NCBI RefSeq assembly: GCF_015694425.1
Contig: NZ_JADQDN010000013.1
Span: forward strand, 1 to 64,000
Direction of reading: 5' to 3'
From: Microvirga terrestris
GTDB lineage: Bacteria; Pseudomonadota; Alphaproteobacteria; Rhizobiales; Beijerinckiaceae
Length of the DNA stretch: 64,000 nt
The position numbers and the translations under genes were made by a program. The notes beneath the pieces are model-generated. The model did not search any database. It saw nothing but the letters and a program-made list of their open reading frames with translations, and had not been told where the DNA came from. Below, piece after piece: positions 50,777 through 60,109 of the stretch (position 1 is its first letter; the number at the start of each line of letters is the position of its first letter).

Positions 50777-52531
50777 TCAATTGCCGATGGCAACGCCTTC
50801 GCGGCGACTGTCCGCACCGCCGACCAGCCCTGCCGGCGTGACAACGATGGCATGAATGCCGGAGTTCTGGTCGATCAACTTGACCTCGTGGCCCTTGGCC
50901 TCGAGCCCCGTCTTCCAGCCTTCCGCCTCGGTGCCGGCTTCAAGCTCCGTCGGTCCGTTGCGGCTGCCCATGTTGGGCAGGTCGGCGGCCACCTGCGGAT
51001 CGAGCTTCCAGTCCAGGATGCCGACCAGCGTCTTGGCCACGTAATTGGGAATGAGGCTTCCCCCCGGCGACCCCACCACCGCATAGAGCTTGCCGCTGCC
51101 GTCGAGCACCATGGTCGGCGCCATGGACGAACGCGGGCGCTTGCCGGCCTCGACGCGATTGGCGATCGGCTTGCCGTCCTCCGTGGTAGCGAACGAGAAG
51201 TCCGTCAGCTCGTTATTGAGTAGGAACCCGCTCTTCGTCATGAGCCGCGACCCGAAGCCGTCCTCGATCGTGGTCGTCATGGACACGGCATTGCCGTTGC
51301 GGTCGACGATCGAGATGTGGCTCGTGCCGTATTCGATGCCGTCCGACGGTCCCCAGAGGAAGGTCTTCTGGAACGGCGGGTCGCCGGGCTTGGCTTTGCC
51401 CATGGACTTGTTCGGGTCGACGAGGGCGGCGCGGCTCTTGATATAGCCGGGATCAGTCAGGCCCTTCACGGGAACGTTCACGAAGGCCGGATCGGCCAGG
51501 AAGAGAGCACGGTCCGCATAGGCCAGGCGGCCGGCTTCCGCGAGCCAGTGGGCCGCATCAGGTCCGGGCTTCACGGCCGCCATGTCCTGGGTTTCCAGAA
51601 CGCCCATCATCTGCTGCACAGCCACTTGGCCGGAACTCGGCGGACCCATGCCGCAGATCCTGTAGGTGCGGTAGCTGCCGCACAGGGCCTCACGCTCCTG
51701 CACCTTGTAGCCCTTGAGGTCGTCGAGTGTCATGTCGCCGGGATTGGTCGGATGGCCCGTCACGGTCGCCACGATGTCCTGAGCAATCTCGCCGGAATAG
51801 AAGGCGTCTACGCCCTTTTCGGCGACAGTGCGGAGCGTCTTGGCGAAGGCCGGATTCTTCAGGACGGTTCCGACGGCCTTGGGCTTGCCATCGGGTTCAT
51901 AGAAATACGCGCGCGCCACTGGATCGTTCTGGAGGTATTTCTCCTGGGTCAGCAAGCCGTTGAGGCGCGGCGAGATGGCAAAGCCTTCCTCGGCTAGGCG
52001 CGCAGCCGGTTCGATCACCTGCTGCCAGGACAGCTTACCCCAGTTCTTGTGAGCCAGTTCGAGCAGACGCGGCGTTCCCGGCACGCCGACGGAACGGCCA
52101 CCCACCACGGCATCGTAGAACTTCATCGGCTTGCCATCGGGGCCGAGAAAGCGCTCGGGCTTGGCAGCCGCAGGCGCCGTTTCGCGACCGTCGAGGGCCG
52201 CCATGGTCCGGCCGTCCCAGAAAACCATGAAGGCGCCGCCGCCGATGCCGGAACTCTGCGGCTCGACGAGGTTGAGAACCAGCTGAACGGCAATAGCCGC
52301 ATCGACGGCGCTACCGCCCGCCGCCAGGATCTCACGACCGGCCTGGGCTGCCAGAGGATTGGCAGCGGCGACCATGTCCTTCGTCGCGGTACCGACGGGC
52401 TTCGATGTGCGACCGGTGGGTGCCTCGGGAGAAGGGGCAACCGCTTGAGCCAATGCCAGCGGTGCAAAGGGCAGGCTGGCCAGGAGACCGAGACCCATGA
52501 GGCTTCGGCGAAGGGTGCTCTGAGAGGTCAT
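50777..52531 (-). CDS. ggt: Gamma-glutamyltransferase
   Basis: A 584-residue periplasmic precursor that cleaves gamma-glutamyl bonds of glutathione and related compounds. Leader LMGLGLLASLPFAPLALA. The autoprocessing and catalytic Thr is in EYGTSHISIVD (about residue 400), separating large and small subunits. The small subunit has NNELTDFSF, PRSSMAPTMV and GSPGGSLIPNYV, typical active-site parts. ATG 52531 has GGGAG at 7 nt. It ends 59 bp before the rfbD start. Confidence 0.93.
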   Translation of the reverse strand: MTSQSTLRRSLMGLGLLASLPFAPLALAQAVAPSPEAPTGRTSKPVGTATKDMVAAANPLAAQAGREILAAGGSAVDAAIAVQLVLNLVEPQSSGIGGGAFMVFWDGRTMAALDGRETAPAAAKPERFLGPDGKPMKFYDAVVGGRSVGVPGTPRLLELAHKNWGKLSWQQVIEPAARLAEEGFAISPRLNGLLTQEKYLQNDPVARAYFYEPDGKPKAVGTVLKNPAFAKTLRTVAEKGVDAFYSGEIAQDIVATVTGHPTNPGDMTLDDLKGYKVQEREALCGSYRTYRICGMGPPSSGQVAVQQMMGVLETQDMAAVKPGPDAAHWLAEAGRLAYADRALFLADPAFVNVPVKGLTDPGYIKSRAALVDPNKSMGKAKPGDPPFQKTFLWGPSDGIEYGTSHISIVDRNGNAVSMTTTIEDGFGSRLMTKSGFLLNNELTDFSFATTEDGKPIANRVEAGKRPRSSMAPTMVLDGSGKLYAVVGSPGGSLIPNYVAKTLVGILDWKLDPQVAADLPNMGSRNGPTELEAGTEAEGWKTGLEAKGHEVKLIDQNSGIHAIVVTPAGLVGGADSRREGVAIGN

Positions 52532-52723
52532 GCGGCGTGCTCCCTGATTATTGCAGTTCATCCCATGAGGATGGGTGAGCCTAACAAAGGATCATCCCTT
52601 TGCGCCACTTCCATTCGGCACCGAGGAAGAAGAAATTCTGCTGATGGTGCGCTGCAATATCACACTCCTGTCACTGTTGGCGGGCAGGATGTGATTCGTC
52701 GCGAGAAGAAAAAGGAGCAGGAC

Positions 52724-52954
52724 ATGTACGCATATAATCTGTTCCAGAGTACGAAACTGGACGGCCTTGTCTGTGCCGTTCCGGAGGAGCGCACAGTTCC
52801 TCCGTTTGTCGTCGAGCCGAACTGGCGGTTCGGCGGGCGGGTCCAGAGTCAGGAAGCCCCCTTGGGCTTTGACCGGAAGGCTGCCATGGAAGGCGTGCGC
52901 TTCAACGGCTTTTATCTTTTCGCCAGCTTTCAAAAAGACCGCTCGAACCAGTAG
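52724..52954 (+). CDS. Small conserved-looking protein, unknown function
   Basis: A 76-residue protein preceded by AAGGAG at 6 nt. It has no leader and is rich in Phe, Val and Pro (YNLFQSTKLDGLVCAVPEER, PNWRFGGRV, GFDRKAAMEGVRFNGFYLF). Looks like a compact beta-type domain. No family recognised. It is divergent from ggt and is followed by a hairpin at 52980-53000. Confidence 0.6.
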   Translation: MYAYNLFQSTKLDGLVCAVPEERTVPPFVVEPNWRFGGRVQSQEAPLGFDRKAAMEGVRFNGFYLFASFQKDRSNQ

Positions 52955-52979
52955 TCGCACGACGGAACAGCAAGTCTGT

Positions 52980-53000
52980 CCGGTCCCTTAGCCGGACCGG
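52980..53000 (+). terminator. Hairpin after the 76-residue protein gene
   Basis: CCGGTCC and GGACCGG form a perfect 7-bp stem with loop CTTAGCC, 26 bp after the stop. No T-run. Confidence 0.45.
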
Positions 53001-53112
53001 CGGGCTGACTAAAGCCCATTCATCAGGATCATATCGACTCTTGATATTAAGCGGCACCTGCTCTCTATCTTGCTGACCGTTGCGCCTGCCGCCCTGTATC
53101 ATCGATTCGATT

Positions 53113-54438
53113 GTGAACTCCTCCCTTGCTCTGATCTGGACCATCACGGCCGCCACGACCCTCCTGCAGGCCGGGAATGGCTTGCTGCAGGCTCTGATGC
53201 CACTGCGCATGCAGGCGGAGGGCATTTCCGTTGCCTCCATCGGCGTCGTGGCGGCCGCTTACGGCGTGGGGTTCTCGACAGGCTGCTTTCTCGCGCCGAG
53301 CTTCATCCGTCATGTCGGCTACATCAGGGCCTTCGCCAGCTTGGCCGCGATGGTGTCCGTCCTGATTCTGGCCATGACTCAGGCGCATTCGACGTTGGCG
53401 TGGATCCTGCTGCGCGGGCTCACGGGCGTCACGCTCGCCTGCATCTTCACCGTCACCGATGGGTGGATCAGTGCCCGGGCCACATCGAGCCATCGGGGGC
53501 GGATCCTCTCCATCTACATGATCTGCACCAAGGTCGCTCTGATGCTGTCCCCGCTTGGGATCAGCTTCGGCGACATCCGCACGGATGGATTGTTCATGGC
53601 GGTGAGCGGCCTGATCACGCTTTCGCTGCTTCCCATCGCGGCCACAACCACGACTGAGCCGAGCGCACCGCAGGGGGTGCGTATCGAAGTCAGGAAACTA
53701 TTTGCCACGGCTCCGTCAGCGGTGGTTGGAGCCTTTGTGGTCGGGCTGGTCAATGGCCCAGTCATTGCTATAACGCCTGTGTTCGGCGTTAGGATCGGGC
53801 TGAGCCAGGATCAGGCTGCGGCGCTGCTCTTTGCCCTGCAGGCCGGAAGTCTCGCCATGCAATGGCCGCTCGGATGGCTCTCCGACCGTGCTGACCGGCG
53901 CTACGTGATCGCAGGCTTGGCCTTCGGTGCGAGCTTGGTGTCGCTCCTGATCCTCTGGGCCAGTGCGCAGAATGCGAACCTGCTGATCCTGTGGTCGTTT
54001 GCGGCCTGGGGTGGCCTCGCCCTGTGCATCTACTCGGTCTGCGTGGCCCATGCCTGCGATATCGTCGATCCGGGGCAGATCGTGTCCACCGTGGGGACCC
54101 TGCTGTTCTCCTGGGCGACCGGGGTGACCGTCGGTCCTTTGCTCGGAGCCCTGGCCATGGAGATCCTGGGCCCTCGGGGTCTTTTCATCTATGCGGCATT
54201 GGCTTCACTGGGTCTTGCCGCCTTCATCGTAATGCGGATCATTCGGGTGCAGCGTCCGCCTGCCAAAGGCGGCTTTGTCGATATTGCGCCCACCAGTTCC
54301 GCGTCAGCAGGTCTGGCGCCTAGGGCGGAGATCGGCACAGAGGACCTTCAGCCTCACCATCCTGGTTCGGAAGGAGATGCGGAGGCCCTTGATCAGAAGG
54401 GAAGGTCTCCGGCCACCCGGGTCGAGACATCGCCGTAG
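53113..54438 (+). CDS. MFS transporter (YcaD-like)
   Basis: A 441-residue major-facilitator protein with twelve hydrophobic segments. The loop 2-3 region is GVGFSTGCFLAPSFIRHVGYIRAF and the later GWLSDRADRRYV matches the conserved MFS DRxGRR-type loop. YcaD-like members are of unknown substrate. The GTG at 53113 is chosen to begin just before the first helix; a TTG at 53080 is an alternative and neither has a clear ribosome site. A hydrophilic 55-residue tail overlaps the 3' end of the convergent SLT gene by 46 bp. Confidence 0.8.
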   Translation: MNSSLALIWTITAATTLLQAGNGLLQALMPLRMQAEGISVASIGVVAAAYGVGFSTGCFLAPSFIRHVGYIRAFASLAAMVSVLILAMTQAHSTLAWILLRGLTGVTLACIFTVTDGWISARATSSHRGRILSIYMICTKVALMLSPLGISFGDIRTDGLFMAVSGLITLSLLPIAATTTTEPSAPQGVRIEVRKLFATAPSAVVGAFVVGLVNGPVIAITPVFGVRIGLSQDQAAALLFALQAGSLAMQWPLGWLSDRADRRYVIAGLAFGASLVSLLILWASAQNANLLILWSFAAWGGLALCIYSVCVAHACDIVDPGQIVSTVGTLLFSWATGVTVGPLLGALAMEILGPRGLFIYAALASLGLAAFIVMRIIRVQRPPAKGGFVDIAPTSSASAGLAPRAEIGTEDLQPHHPGSEGDAEALDQKGRSPATRVETSP

Positions 54439-55400
54439 CGGTTGAGACGCTTGTCGATCATGTCGTCGATCTTGCCATAGACCTCAGCCACGCTGAGTTG
54501 GCGGGTCTTCTTGCCGTCCTTGGTGAAGAACAGCGACTTGTTGGACTTTGCGGCGGCCGGGAAGGCGGCGGGCGCGCTCTTCTTAGGCGTGTCGTCCACC
54601 AGAGCAATAAACTTGCTGGCGCTGTCGACGCCGAAGAAATGAGACATGTAGAATTCGGAACGGTTGAGCTTGCGGCCAAGCCTCGTCTCGATCTTCTCCT
54701 TGTCGCGCTTCATCATCTCGGCGGCCATGAGAGACGAGATGTAAGGATTGCGGCGCAGCCCGAGAATGTGCTCGCGCATGGTCTCGTCCGCCACGGCGAG
54801 CTTGCCGTCGATCCGCTCGATCGCCTGCGCCTCCGCATTCAAACCATGAGCAGGCCCGAAGGAGCGCACGACCTCGAGCCAAGTGCTCGAGATGAATTGG
54901 AACAAGCCTACGGCCGAGGAGGTCGAAGCCTTGTTGCCGGGCAGGAAGCTCGATTCCTTGTCCGCAAGAGCCATCATGTAGACAGGATCGGCACCGGTCA
55001 TCTTGGAGGCGCGCAGGATCGTGTCCACGATCCACACGGGAACGCGCATCTCCTCGAATTCCATGTAATCCGTGAGTTCCCGCGAGACGGGCTTGTCATC
55101 CTCGCTGCCGGCCGGGGTCGTCGGATTGGTCAAGGGGATGGTCAGGATGATCTGCCTTTGCAGATCGGCCTGGTTGGCCTCAGCTGACGCCACCGTGACG
55201 ATGGCTTCCAGCGGATCCGCCGGAGCGGCATCGTTTGCCGCCATGGCAAACGTCTCTCCGGGCTGAGCCGGGATCTTGATGGCCTTCTCGCCAGCATCGA
55301 AAGCCGCTGGAAGAGCTGCTTTCTGCTCCGCAGCCGCGGCGGATTGGGACACGGCAGCGGTGCCGAGGGCCAGCGTCATGCAGGCACCAAGGCCGAGCAT
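54393..55400 (-). CDS. SLT-domain (lytic transglycosylase-like) exported protein
   Basis: A protein of about 335 residues with leader MLGLGACMTLALGTAAVSQSAAAA. The lysozyme-like domain begins with ILRASKMTGADPVYMMALADKESSF, where the Glu of KESSF is the likely catalytic acid, and continues SSAVGLFQFISSTWLEVVRSFG and FYMSHFFG. The C-terminal 70 residues are basic and variable. The start is uncertain: ATG 55400 suits the leader, but the nearest AGGAGG is 25 nt away; the frame is open to 55583. It probably cleaves peptidoglycan. Confidence 0.8.
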   Translation of the reverse strand: MLGLGACMTLALGTAAVSQSAAAAEQKAALPAAFDAGEKAIKIPAQPGETFAMAANDAAPADPLEAIVTVASAEANQADLQRQIILTIPLTNPTTPAGSEDDKPVSRELTDYMEFEEMRVPVWIVDTILRASKMTGADPVYMMALADKESSFLPGNKASTSSAVGLFQFISSTWLEVVRSFGPAHGLNAEAQAIERIDGKLAVADETMREHILGLRRNPYISSLMAAEMMKRDKEKIETRLGRKLNRSEFYMSHFFGVDSASKFIALVDDTPKKSAPAAFPAAAKSNKSLFFTKDGKKTRQLSVAEVYGKIDDMIDKRLNRYGDVSTRVAGDLPF

Positions 55401-55914
55401 CTTGGTCAGGTTGAGAAGGGTCTGACCTCCTTGAAGGGCGGGACGCTTCTGAGCGGTGCAACGGCCCCGGAAGCCGCTGTGCTTCCCGAAATCGAGGCAA
55501 ATAGCCTTCTGCTGGCATGCGTCGCGAGACGCTGTCAGAGCAATCTGCATATGAAGAAGCCCCCTAGAATTGCGCCGCTTCACTGTCGGGACAGGTTTGC
55601 GGTTGTTCTTCGTTCAAGTGAGATGAGTATGTGCGTGCCAGATATGTCCAGAATGGGTCAGCTTAACGGTGAAATTGGACTTTGTTCCCACATGCGACCT
55701 TTTGCAACTATCCGGACAAAGGGGATAATCTTCAAAGGTCTCCTGTATTCTCAGGAAGAATTCATCGAAGACGTCCCTGAGGCAGATGATTAACTATGAC
55801 GTAAGGGTCATTCCGCCGCAGCTAGGAAATTGCTCCGATTGTCATGGGTCAGCACAGCCTGCTTTGATTAGGAGACGCCGGCCTTCACCCAGCAGGCGCT
55901 CACAGGAAGCCTCG
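55401..55914. other. Divergent region between the SLT-domain and BtuF-like genes
   Basis: No gene is supported. I looked for a cobalamin riboswitch before the BtuF-like gene; only an AGGAGAC fragment near 55871 resembles a B12 box and the rest of the fold is not evident. Confidence 0.4.
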
Positions 55915-56769
55915 ATGATTTCAATGCTTCGCCGGAGTAGGCGTGTCGGATGCGCCTTGCTGATCGGCTGTCTTTGGGCGATTTCTCCGGCCGTGGCACA
56001 ACCGAGGCCGCAGCAGGTTGCCTCTCTCAACCTCTGCACGGACCAATTGCTGCTGGCGCTGGCCGACCGGCACCAGATTGCATCCTTGAGCCGGCTTGCC
56101 CGCGATCCGTCGATCTCGTTCATGGCAGAGCAGGCTGCGGGCCTGCCCTTGAACGAAGGTGGAGCGGAGGCTCTTCTGTTCAGCAAACCCGACCTTGTGC
56201 TGACCGGCACCTACGGCCAGCAGGAGCGGGTGGCCGGTCTGAAGCGGCAGGGCCTGGACGTTCTCCAGCTTCGCCCCTGGTCGGGCCTGATGGAGGGACG
56301 TGAGCAGATCCGGCTTCTGGCCAATAGGCTCGGCCACGCGGATCGCGGCGAGGCCCTGATCGCCCGCATCGATTCGGCCCTGGACCGGGCCAAGGATGTT
56401 GTCTCGAACGGGCGCAGCCTTCTGGTTTACGAGCGGGGAGGGTGGGTGGCGGCTCCCCGTTCGCCTTTGAGCGAAGTGCTGATGCAGATGGGCTTCACGT
56501 TGCACCAGGAGGTTCTCGGCCGAACGAACGGAGGCGTTGTGCGCCTGGAGGCGATTGTCGCCGATCCGCCGGATTTCATGCTCGTCGATGCAGGATCCCA
56601 GCAGGCGATCGACAACGGCACGGCTCTGTTCGCCCATCCCGCTCTCGCCGCCGCCGTGCCGCATGAGCGGCGCTTGGCCCTTCCGGGGCGTCTTACGATC
56701 TGCGGAGGTCCCTCGACGCCGGCCATGATCGAGGCTTTAAGAGATGAAGTGACGTCCAAGCTGCCCTGA
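55915..56769 (+). CDS. BtuF-like cobalamin/metal-chelate binding protein
   Basis: A 284-residue periplasmic binding protein of the helical-backbone type (PF01497). Leader VGCALLIGCLWAISPAVA, then QQVASLNLCTDQLLLALADR, EALLFSKPDLVLTGTYGQQE and GRPL-type middle. It may deliver vitamin B12 or a siderophore; B12 is favoured by the convergent cobU/cobP gene 12 bp beyond its stop. No permease or ATPase is adjacent. AGGAAG lies about 5 nt before ATG 55915; a second ATG is three codons in. Confidence 0.75.
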   Translation: MISMLRRSRRVGCALLIGCLWAISPAVAQPRPQQVASLNLCTDQLLLALADRHQIASLSRLARDPSISFMAEQAAGLPLNEGGAEALLFSKPDLVLTGTYGQQERVAGLKRQGLDVLQLRPWSGLMEGREQIRLLANRLGHADRGEALIARIDSALDRAKDVVSNGRSLLVYERGGWVAAPRSPLSEVLMQMGFTLHQEVLGRTNGGVVRLEAIVADPPDFMLVDAGSQQAIDNGTALFAHPALAAAVPHERRLALPGRLTICGGPSTPAMIEALRDEVTSKLP

Positions 56770-56781
56770 AGGCCGCCGCGT

Positions 56782-57327
56782 TCAGGCTAGTTTCAAATCC
56801 AGGGCAGGAGCCGGCTTCAGCAGGATCGGACAGCCAGCAGCCACGAAGACCACCGCATCGCATGCTTCCGCGATCCGCTGGTTCAGGCGCCCCTGCTCGT
56901 CCCGGAAGGACCGCCCGAGAGGGGTCGAGGGGACGATGCCCTGGCCCACTTCGTTCGATACCAGGATGAGAGGCCCTTGGGCCTCCCGAAGCGCGCCGAT
57001 CAACCGATCGCCCTCATGGGACGGGTCGCGCTCGGCAAGCACGACGTTGGAGAGCCAAAGGGTCAGGCAGTCGACGAGCACGGCCTTGTCAGAGGCTGTG
57101 TGAGCCTCTATGGCCCGCGATAGCTCCAAGGGGGCATCCACCGTCTGCCAGGAATGATCGCGCTCCAAGCGGTGTAGCGCAATGCGTTCGCGCATCTCGT
57201 CGTCGAAGGCCTGCGCTGTCGCGACATAGATCCGCTGTGATGAGGTCTGCTCGGCAAGCTGCAGGGCGGTGCGGCTCTTGCCGGAGCGCGCTCCGCCTAG
57301 GACCAGGACGCGACGGTACGAAGGCAT
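56782..57327 (-). CDS. cobU: Bifunctional adenosylcobinamide kinase/guanylyltransferase
   Basis: A 181-residue enzyme (called CobP in aerobic-pathway organisms) that phosphorylates adenosylcobinamide and then adds GMP. P-loop GGARSGKSRTALQLAE at the N-terminus, RIALHRLERDHSWQTVDAPLEL with the catalytic His, VDCLTLWLSNV and VSNEVGQGIVP are all family motifs. It is convergent with the BtuF-like gene and starts 6 bp after the HWE kinase stop, suggesting co-transcription. Confidence 0.93.
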   Translation of the reverse strand: MPSYRRVLVLGGARSGKSRTALQLAEQTSSQRIYVATAQAFDDEMRERIALHRLERDHSWQTVDAPLELSRAIEAHTASDKAVLVDCLTLWLSNVVLAERDPSHEGDRLIGALREAQGPLILVSNEVGQGIVPSTPLGRSFRDEQGRLNQRIAEACDAVVFVAAGCPILLKPAPALDLKLA

Positions 57328-57333
57328 GGCCGG

Positions 57334-58725
57334 TCAGGCGCTCAGACGGTTGAGTGGAATGACCATGTGAACGCACAAGCCCTCTGGCCGCCACTCCCGC
57401 TCAAGGGTGCCCCCGAGCTGCCCGGCGATGCTTCGATGGGACAGTTGCGTGCCGAAGCCTTCAAAGGCTGGGGGGCCGTCGATCACCGGTCCACCGCTTT
57501 CGGTCCAGAGCAGATCCACGTTCTCGCCCTGGAGCGTCCAATGGATCGTGAGTTCGCCCTCTGCACAGGAGAGACATCCGTATTTGGCGGCGTTGGTGGC
57601 GAGTTCATGCAGGACCAGGGCAAGGCTCGTCGTCGTGTTGGAGCCAACGGCAACGCCCGGTCCTTCGATGGCAATCTTGTTCTGGCCGGATTGCCTGTAG
57701 GGTTCGAGGACAGCCTCGATCAGGCGGGATAGCTCAACATCGGTGCCGGAGCCTGGCTCCGTTATGGATGCTGGTTGTACCAATTCGTGGGCCCGCGACA
57801 GGGCGCTCAGCCGTCCCCTCAAGGCGGTTGCCATATCCTTGGGGTCTTTGGCGGTGCGGGCCGTCATCGAGACCATGCCGTTCGCGATGGCGAACAGGTT
57901 CTTCACGCGATGATTGAGTTCCCGGGTCAGAAGCTTCTGGGCCTCTTCGAGGGCTTGGCGCTCCGTGATGTCGCTGATCACGCCGTACAGGCTGACGGCG
58001 CGGCGTGTGCCGCCGTCATGCACGTGAAGGGCTCGCCCGTGAGAACGGAACCAGCGCAGGCTCCCGTCGGGAAGCTGCGCCCGGTAGCGGTTGTCGTATT
58101 TGCCATCCGAATCTGGTGCGGCGGCGGCGGCAATGCGCGCCTTCACGTCCTCCCGGTCGTCGGGATGGATCATGTCCCAGGCTTCTTCCAGCGAAAGGCT
58201 GTACAATCCGTTGTGCGGAATATGGTAGAGGGCGCAGCTTTCCTCATCCCAGGTGATCCGGCGGTTATCGAGATCGATCTGCCAGGTTCCGAGATTGGCA
58301 GCCTCAAGAGCCAGGCGATACTGGCTCTCCAGCATCCGAATAGCTTCCTCGTTCTTCTTCTGCTCGTCGATATTGGTGCTCGTGCCGAACCAGCGGGTAA
58401 TCTGGCCGGTGAGGTCCTGGATCGGGATCGCACGGCTCAAAAACCATTCGTGCTCTCCTGCGGCGTTCCTGATCCGGTGCTCCCACTCATAGGCTTGTCC
58501 GGATTCGAGGGAGCGCTTCCAATGGTCCTTGGTCTGAACCAGATCATCCGGATGGATGGATTCCTGCCAGCCGTCGCCCAGGATCTGCTCACCCGATCGG
58601 CCCGTAAATTCACGCCAGCGGCGGTTGAAATAGTCGACATATCCATCCGGTCGGGATGACCAGACGAGTTGGGGCAGAGACTCCGCCAGAACGGCATATT
58701 GGGTTTCTGTATCCTTGAAATCCAC
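57334..58725 (-). CDS. PAS-PAS HWE/HisKA_2 sensor histidine kinase
   Basis: A 463-residue soluble kinase. Two PAS domains (about 10-125 and 135-255) include LPQLVWSSRPDGYVDYFNRRW and NLGTWQIDLDNRRITWDEES. The phosphoacceptor is His272 in LTRELNHRVKNLFAIANGM, followed by an HATPase of the HWE type (LHELATNAAKYG). No transmembrane segment, so it senses a cytoplasmic cue such as redox or light. GTG 58725 is chosen because GGGAG lies 6 nt upstream; the frame opens at 58761. No response regulator is adjacent. Confidence 0.88.
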   Translation of the reverse strand: MDFKDTETQYAVLAESLPQLVWSSRPDGYVDYFNRRWREFTGRSGEQILGDGWQESIHPDDLVQTKDHWKRSLESGQAYEWEHRIRNAAGEHEWFLSRAIPIQDLTGQITRWFGTSTNIDEQKKNEEAIRMLESQYRLALEAANLGTWQIDLDNRRITWDEESCALYHIPHNGLYSLSLEEAWDMIHPDDREDVKARIAAAAAPDSDGKYDNRYRAQLPDGSLRWFRSHGRALHVHDGGTRRAVSLYGVISDITERQALEEAQKLLTRELNHRVKNLFAIANGMVSMTARTAKDPKDMATALRGRLSALSRAHELVQPASITEPGSGTDVELSRLIEAVLEPYRQSGQNKIAIEGPGVAVGSNTTTSLALVLHELATNAAKYGCLSCAEGELTIHWTLQGENVDLLWTESGGPVIDGPPAFEGFGTQLSHRSIAGQLGGTLEREWRPEGLCVHMVIPLNRLSA

Positions 58726-58987
58726 GCAGAACTCCCGGGCCACCCATACGGCCAAAGTCACTCACAAACCGGCTTTAATCAGCGAAGCATTGTTGTAGGC
58801 CTTTTTCGAGGCTGACAACCCACATCCGCTCCCCTGTACATTTTCTCGGCACAAAGAGTAGCGCCGTTTGTGCGAAACCATTAAAAGGCCGCCTGCGTCT
58901 GGCGGTTCCCACCGTCAGCGCCTAGATGCAGGGCAGCCCACGCACTTGATGCGATCTTTCCTACGCTGAGGCTGATTGACAGTTTTC

Positions 58988-60052
58988 ATGAACGATATGA
59001 GCTCCCACCCGGTGTCTCCACCGGAGATGTCATCTGCCGAGGCCCTTCACCCAAAGGAGCGTCGCTCGCGGCGGTTTGCCTGGATCGGGATGGCGGCGAG
59101 TATCCTCCTGTTCGGCGCTTCGCTCGTCGTTCTCTGGCATATCGCATCCGATATCGACATCAACGAGCTGAAATCCGCGTTCACGGCCGCCAGCCTGCGT
59201 CAGATCGGGCTGGCGGTGCTCTTCACCGCCATCAGCTATGGCCTGCTGACCTGCTACGACGCCATCGCGCTTCGCCAGCTCAAGCTGCAGATTCCTTATC
59301 GCACCACGGCCTTGGCCTCCTTCACGAGCTATGCGGTGAGCTTCACCCTGGGTTTCCCACTGCTCACGGCCGGAACGGTCCGCTACTGGATCTATTCCCC
59401 CAAGGGCGTGAAGCCGGGACGGGTGGCAAGCCTCACTGTCATCGCCGGGGTGACCTTCTGGCTCGGCATGGCCCTTGTGCTCGCCTGGAGCCTGATCAGC
59501 AAGGCCGACGAAATGGCGAGCCTCGTCTATACCCACATCTGGATGAACCAGCTCGTCGGATTGGGCGCCGCCGTCTTCGTCGCCGCTTATATGATATGGG
59601 TCTCGCTCAAGCGCCGCTCGGTCAAAATCCAGGGCTGGAAGCTGGAACTGCCGGGCTTTCGCCTGTCCCTGGCCCAGATCCTAATCGGTGCGGCCGACGT
59701 CTGCGCCGGCGCGGGGGTTCTCTTTGTGCTCCTGCCGGGTGGGCATGGTCTCAACTTCGAGACTTTCGTAGCGGTCTATATCTTCGCCGTCATGTTGGGG
59801 GTGGCGAGCCATGCGCCGGGCGGCCTGGGCGTCTTCGAAGCAACCATCCTTCTCGCCTTATCGAGCTATCCGAGGGAGCCGGTTCTCGGCGCGCTACTCC
59901 TCTACCGTCTGTGCTATTACCTCGTTCCCTTCGTGATTGCCCTTGCGCTTCTGGGCGGTTACGAGATCCGCAACCGGATCCGGGCCGCGCGACTCTCGTT
60001 CAAGCCCGACGATGATGAGGTCGCCGCCGGGGCGGAGCTTGGCGGGAGATGA
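58988..60052 (+). CDS. LPG-synthase-like integral membrane protein (UPF0104)
   Basis: A 354-residue protein with about eight transmembrane segments and the lysylphosphatidylglycerol synthase TM-domain (PF03706) pattern: SYGLLTCYDAIALRQL, SFTLGFPLLTAGTVRYWIYS, and HAPGGLGVFEATILLAL near the end. The catalytic aminoacyl-transferase half of MprF is absent. It may flip or transport lipids. The start is uncertain, as no ribosome site precedes the ATGs at 58988 and 58997. Confidence 0.8.
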   Translation: MNDMSSHPVSPPEMSSAEALHPKERRSRRFAWIGMAASILLFGASLVVLWHIASDIDINELKSAFTAASLRQIGLAVLFTAISYGLLTCYDAIALRQLKLQIPYRTTALASFTSYAVSFTLGFPLLTAGTVRYWIYSPKGVKPGRVASLTVIAGVTFWLGMALVLAWSLISKADEMASLVYTHIWMNQLVGLGAAVFVAAYMIWVSLKRRSVKIQGWKLELPGFRLSLAQILIGAADVCAGAGVLFVLLPGGHGLNFETFVAVYIFAVMLGVASHAPGGLGVFEATILLALSSYPREPVLGALLLYRLCYYLVPFVIALALLGGYEIRNRIRAARLSFKPDDDEVAAGAELGGR

Positions 60053-60109
60053 CACCTGCCGGCGCCTGCCTTAAGGAAGGCGTGTAACCTCTCCGAGACC
60101 TCCTGTTCC

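Noticed and set aside
55800..55900. Possible cobalamin riboswitch before the BtuF-like gene
   Set aside because: Only an AGGAGAC piece resembles the B12 box; the upstream helices and GCCACTG-type core are not visible.
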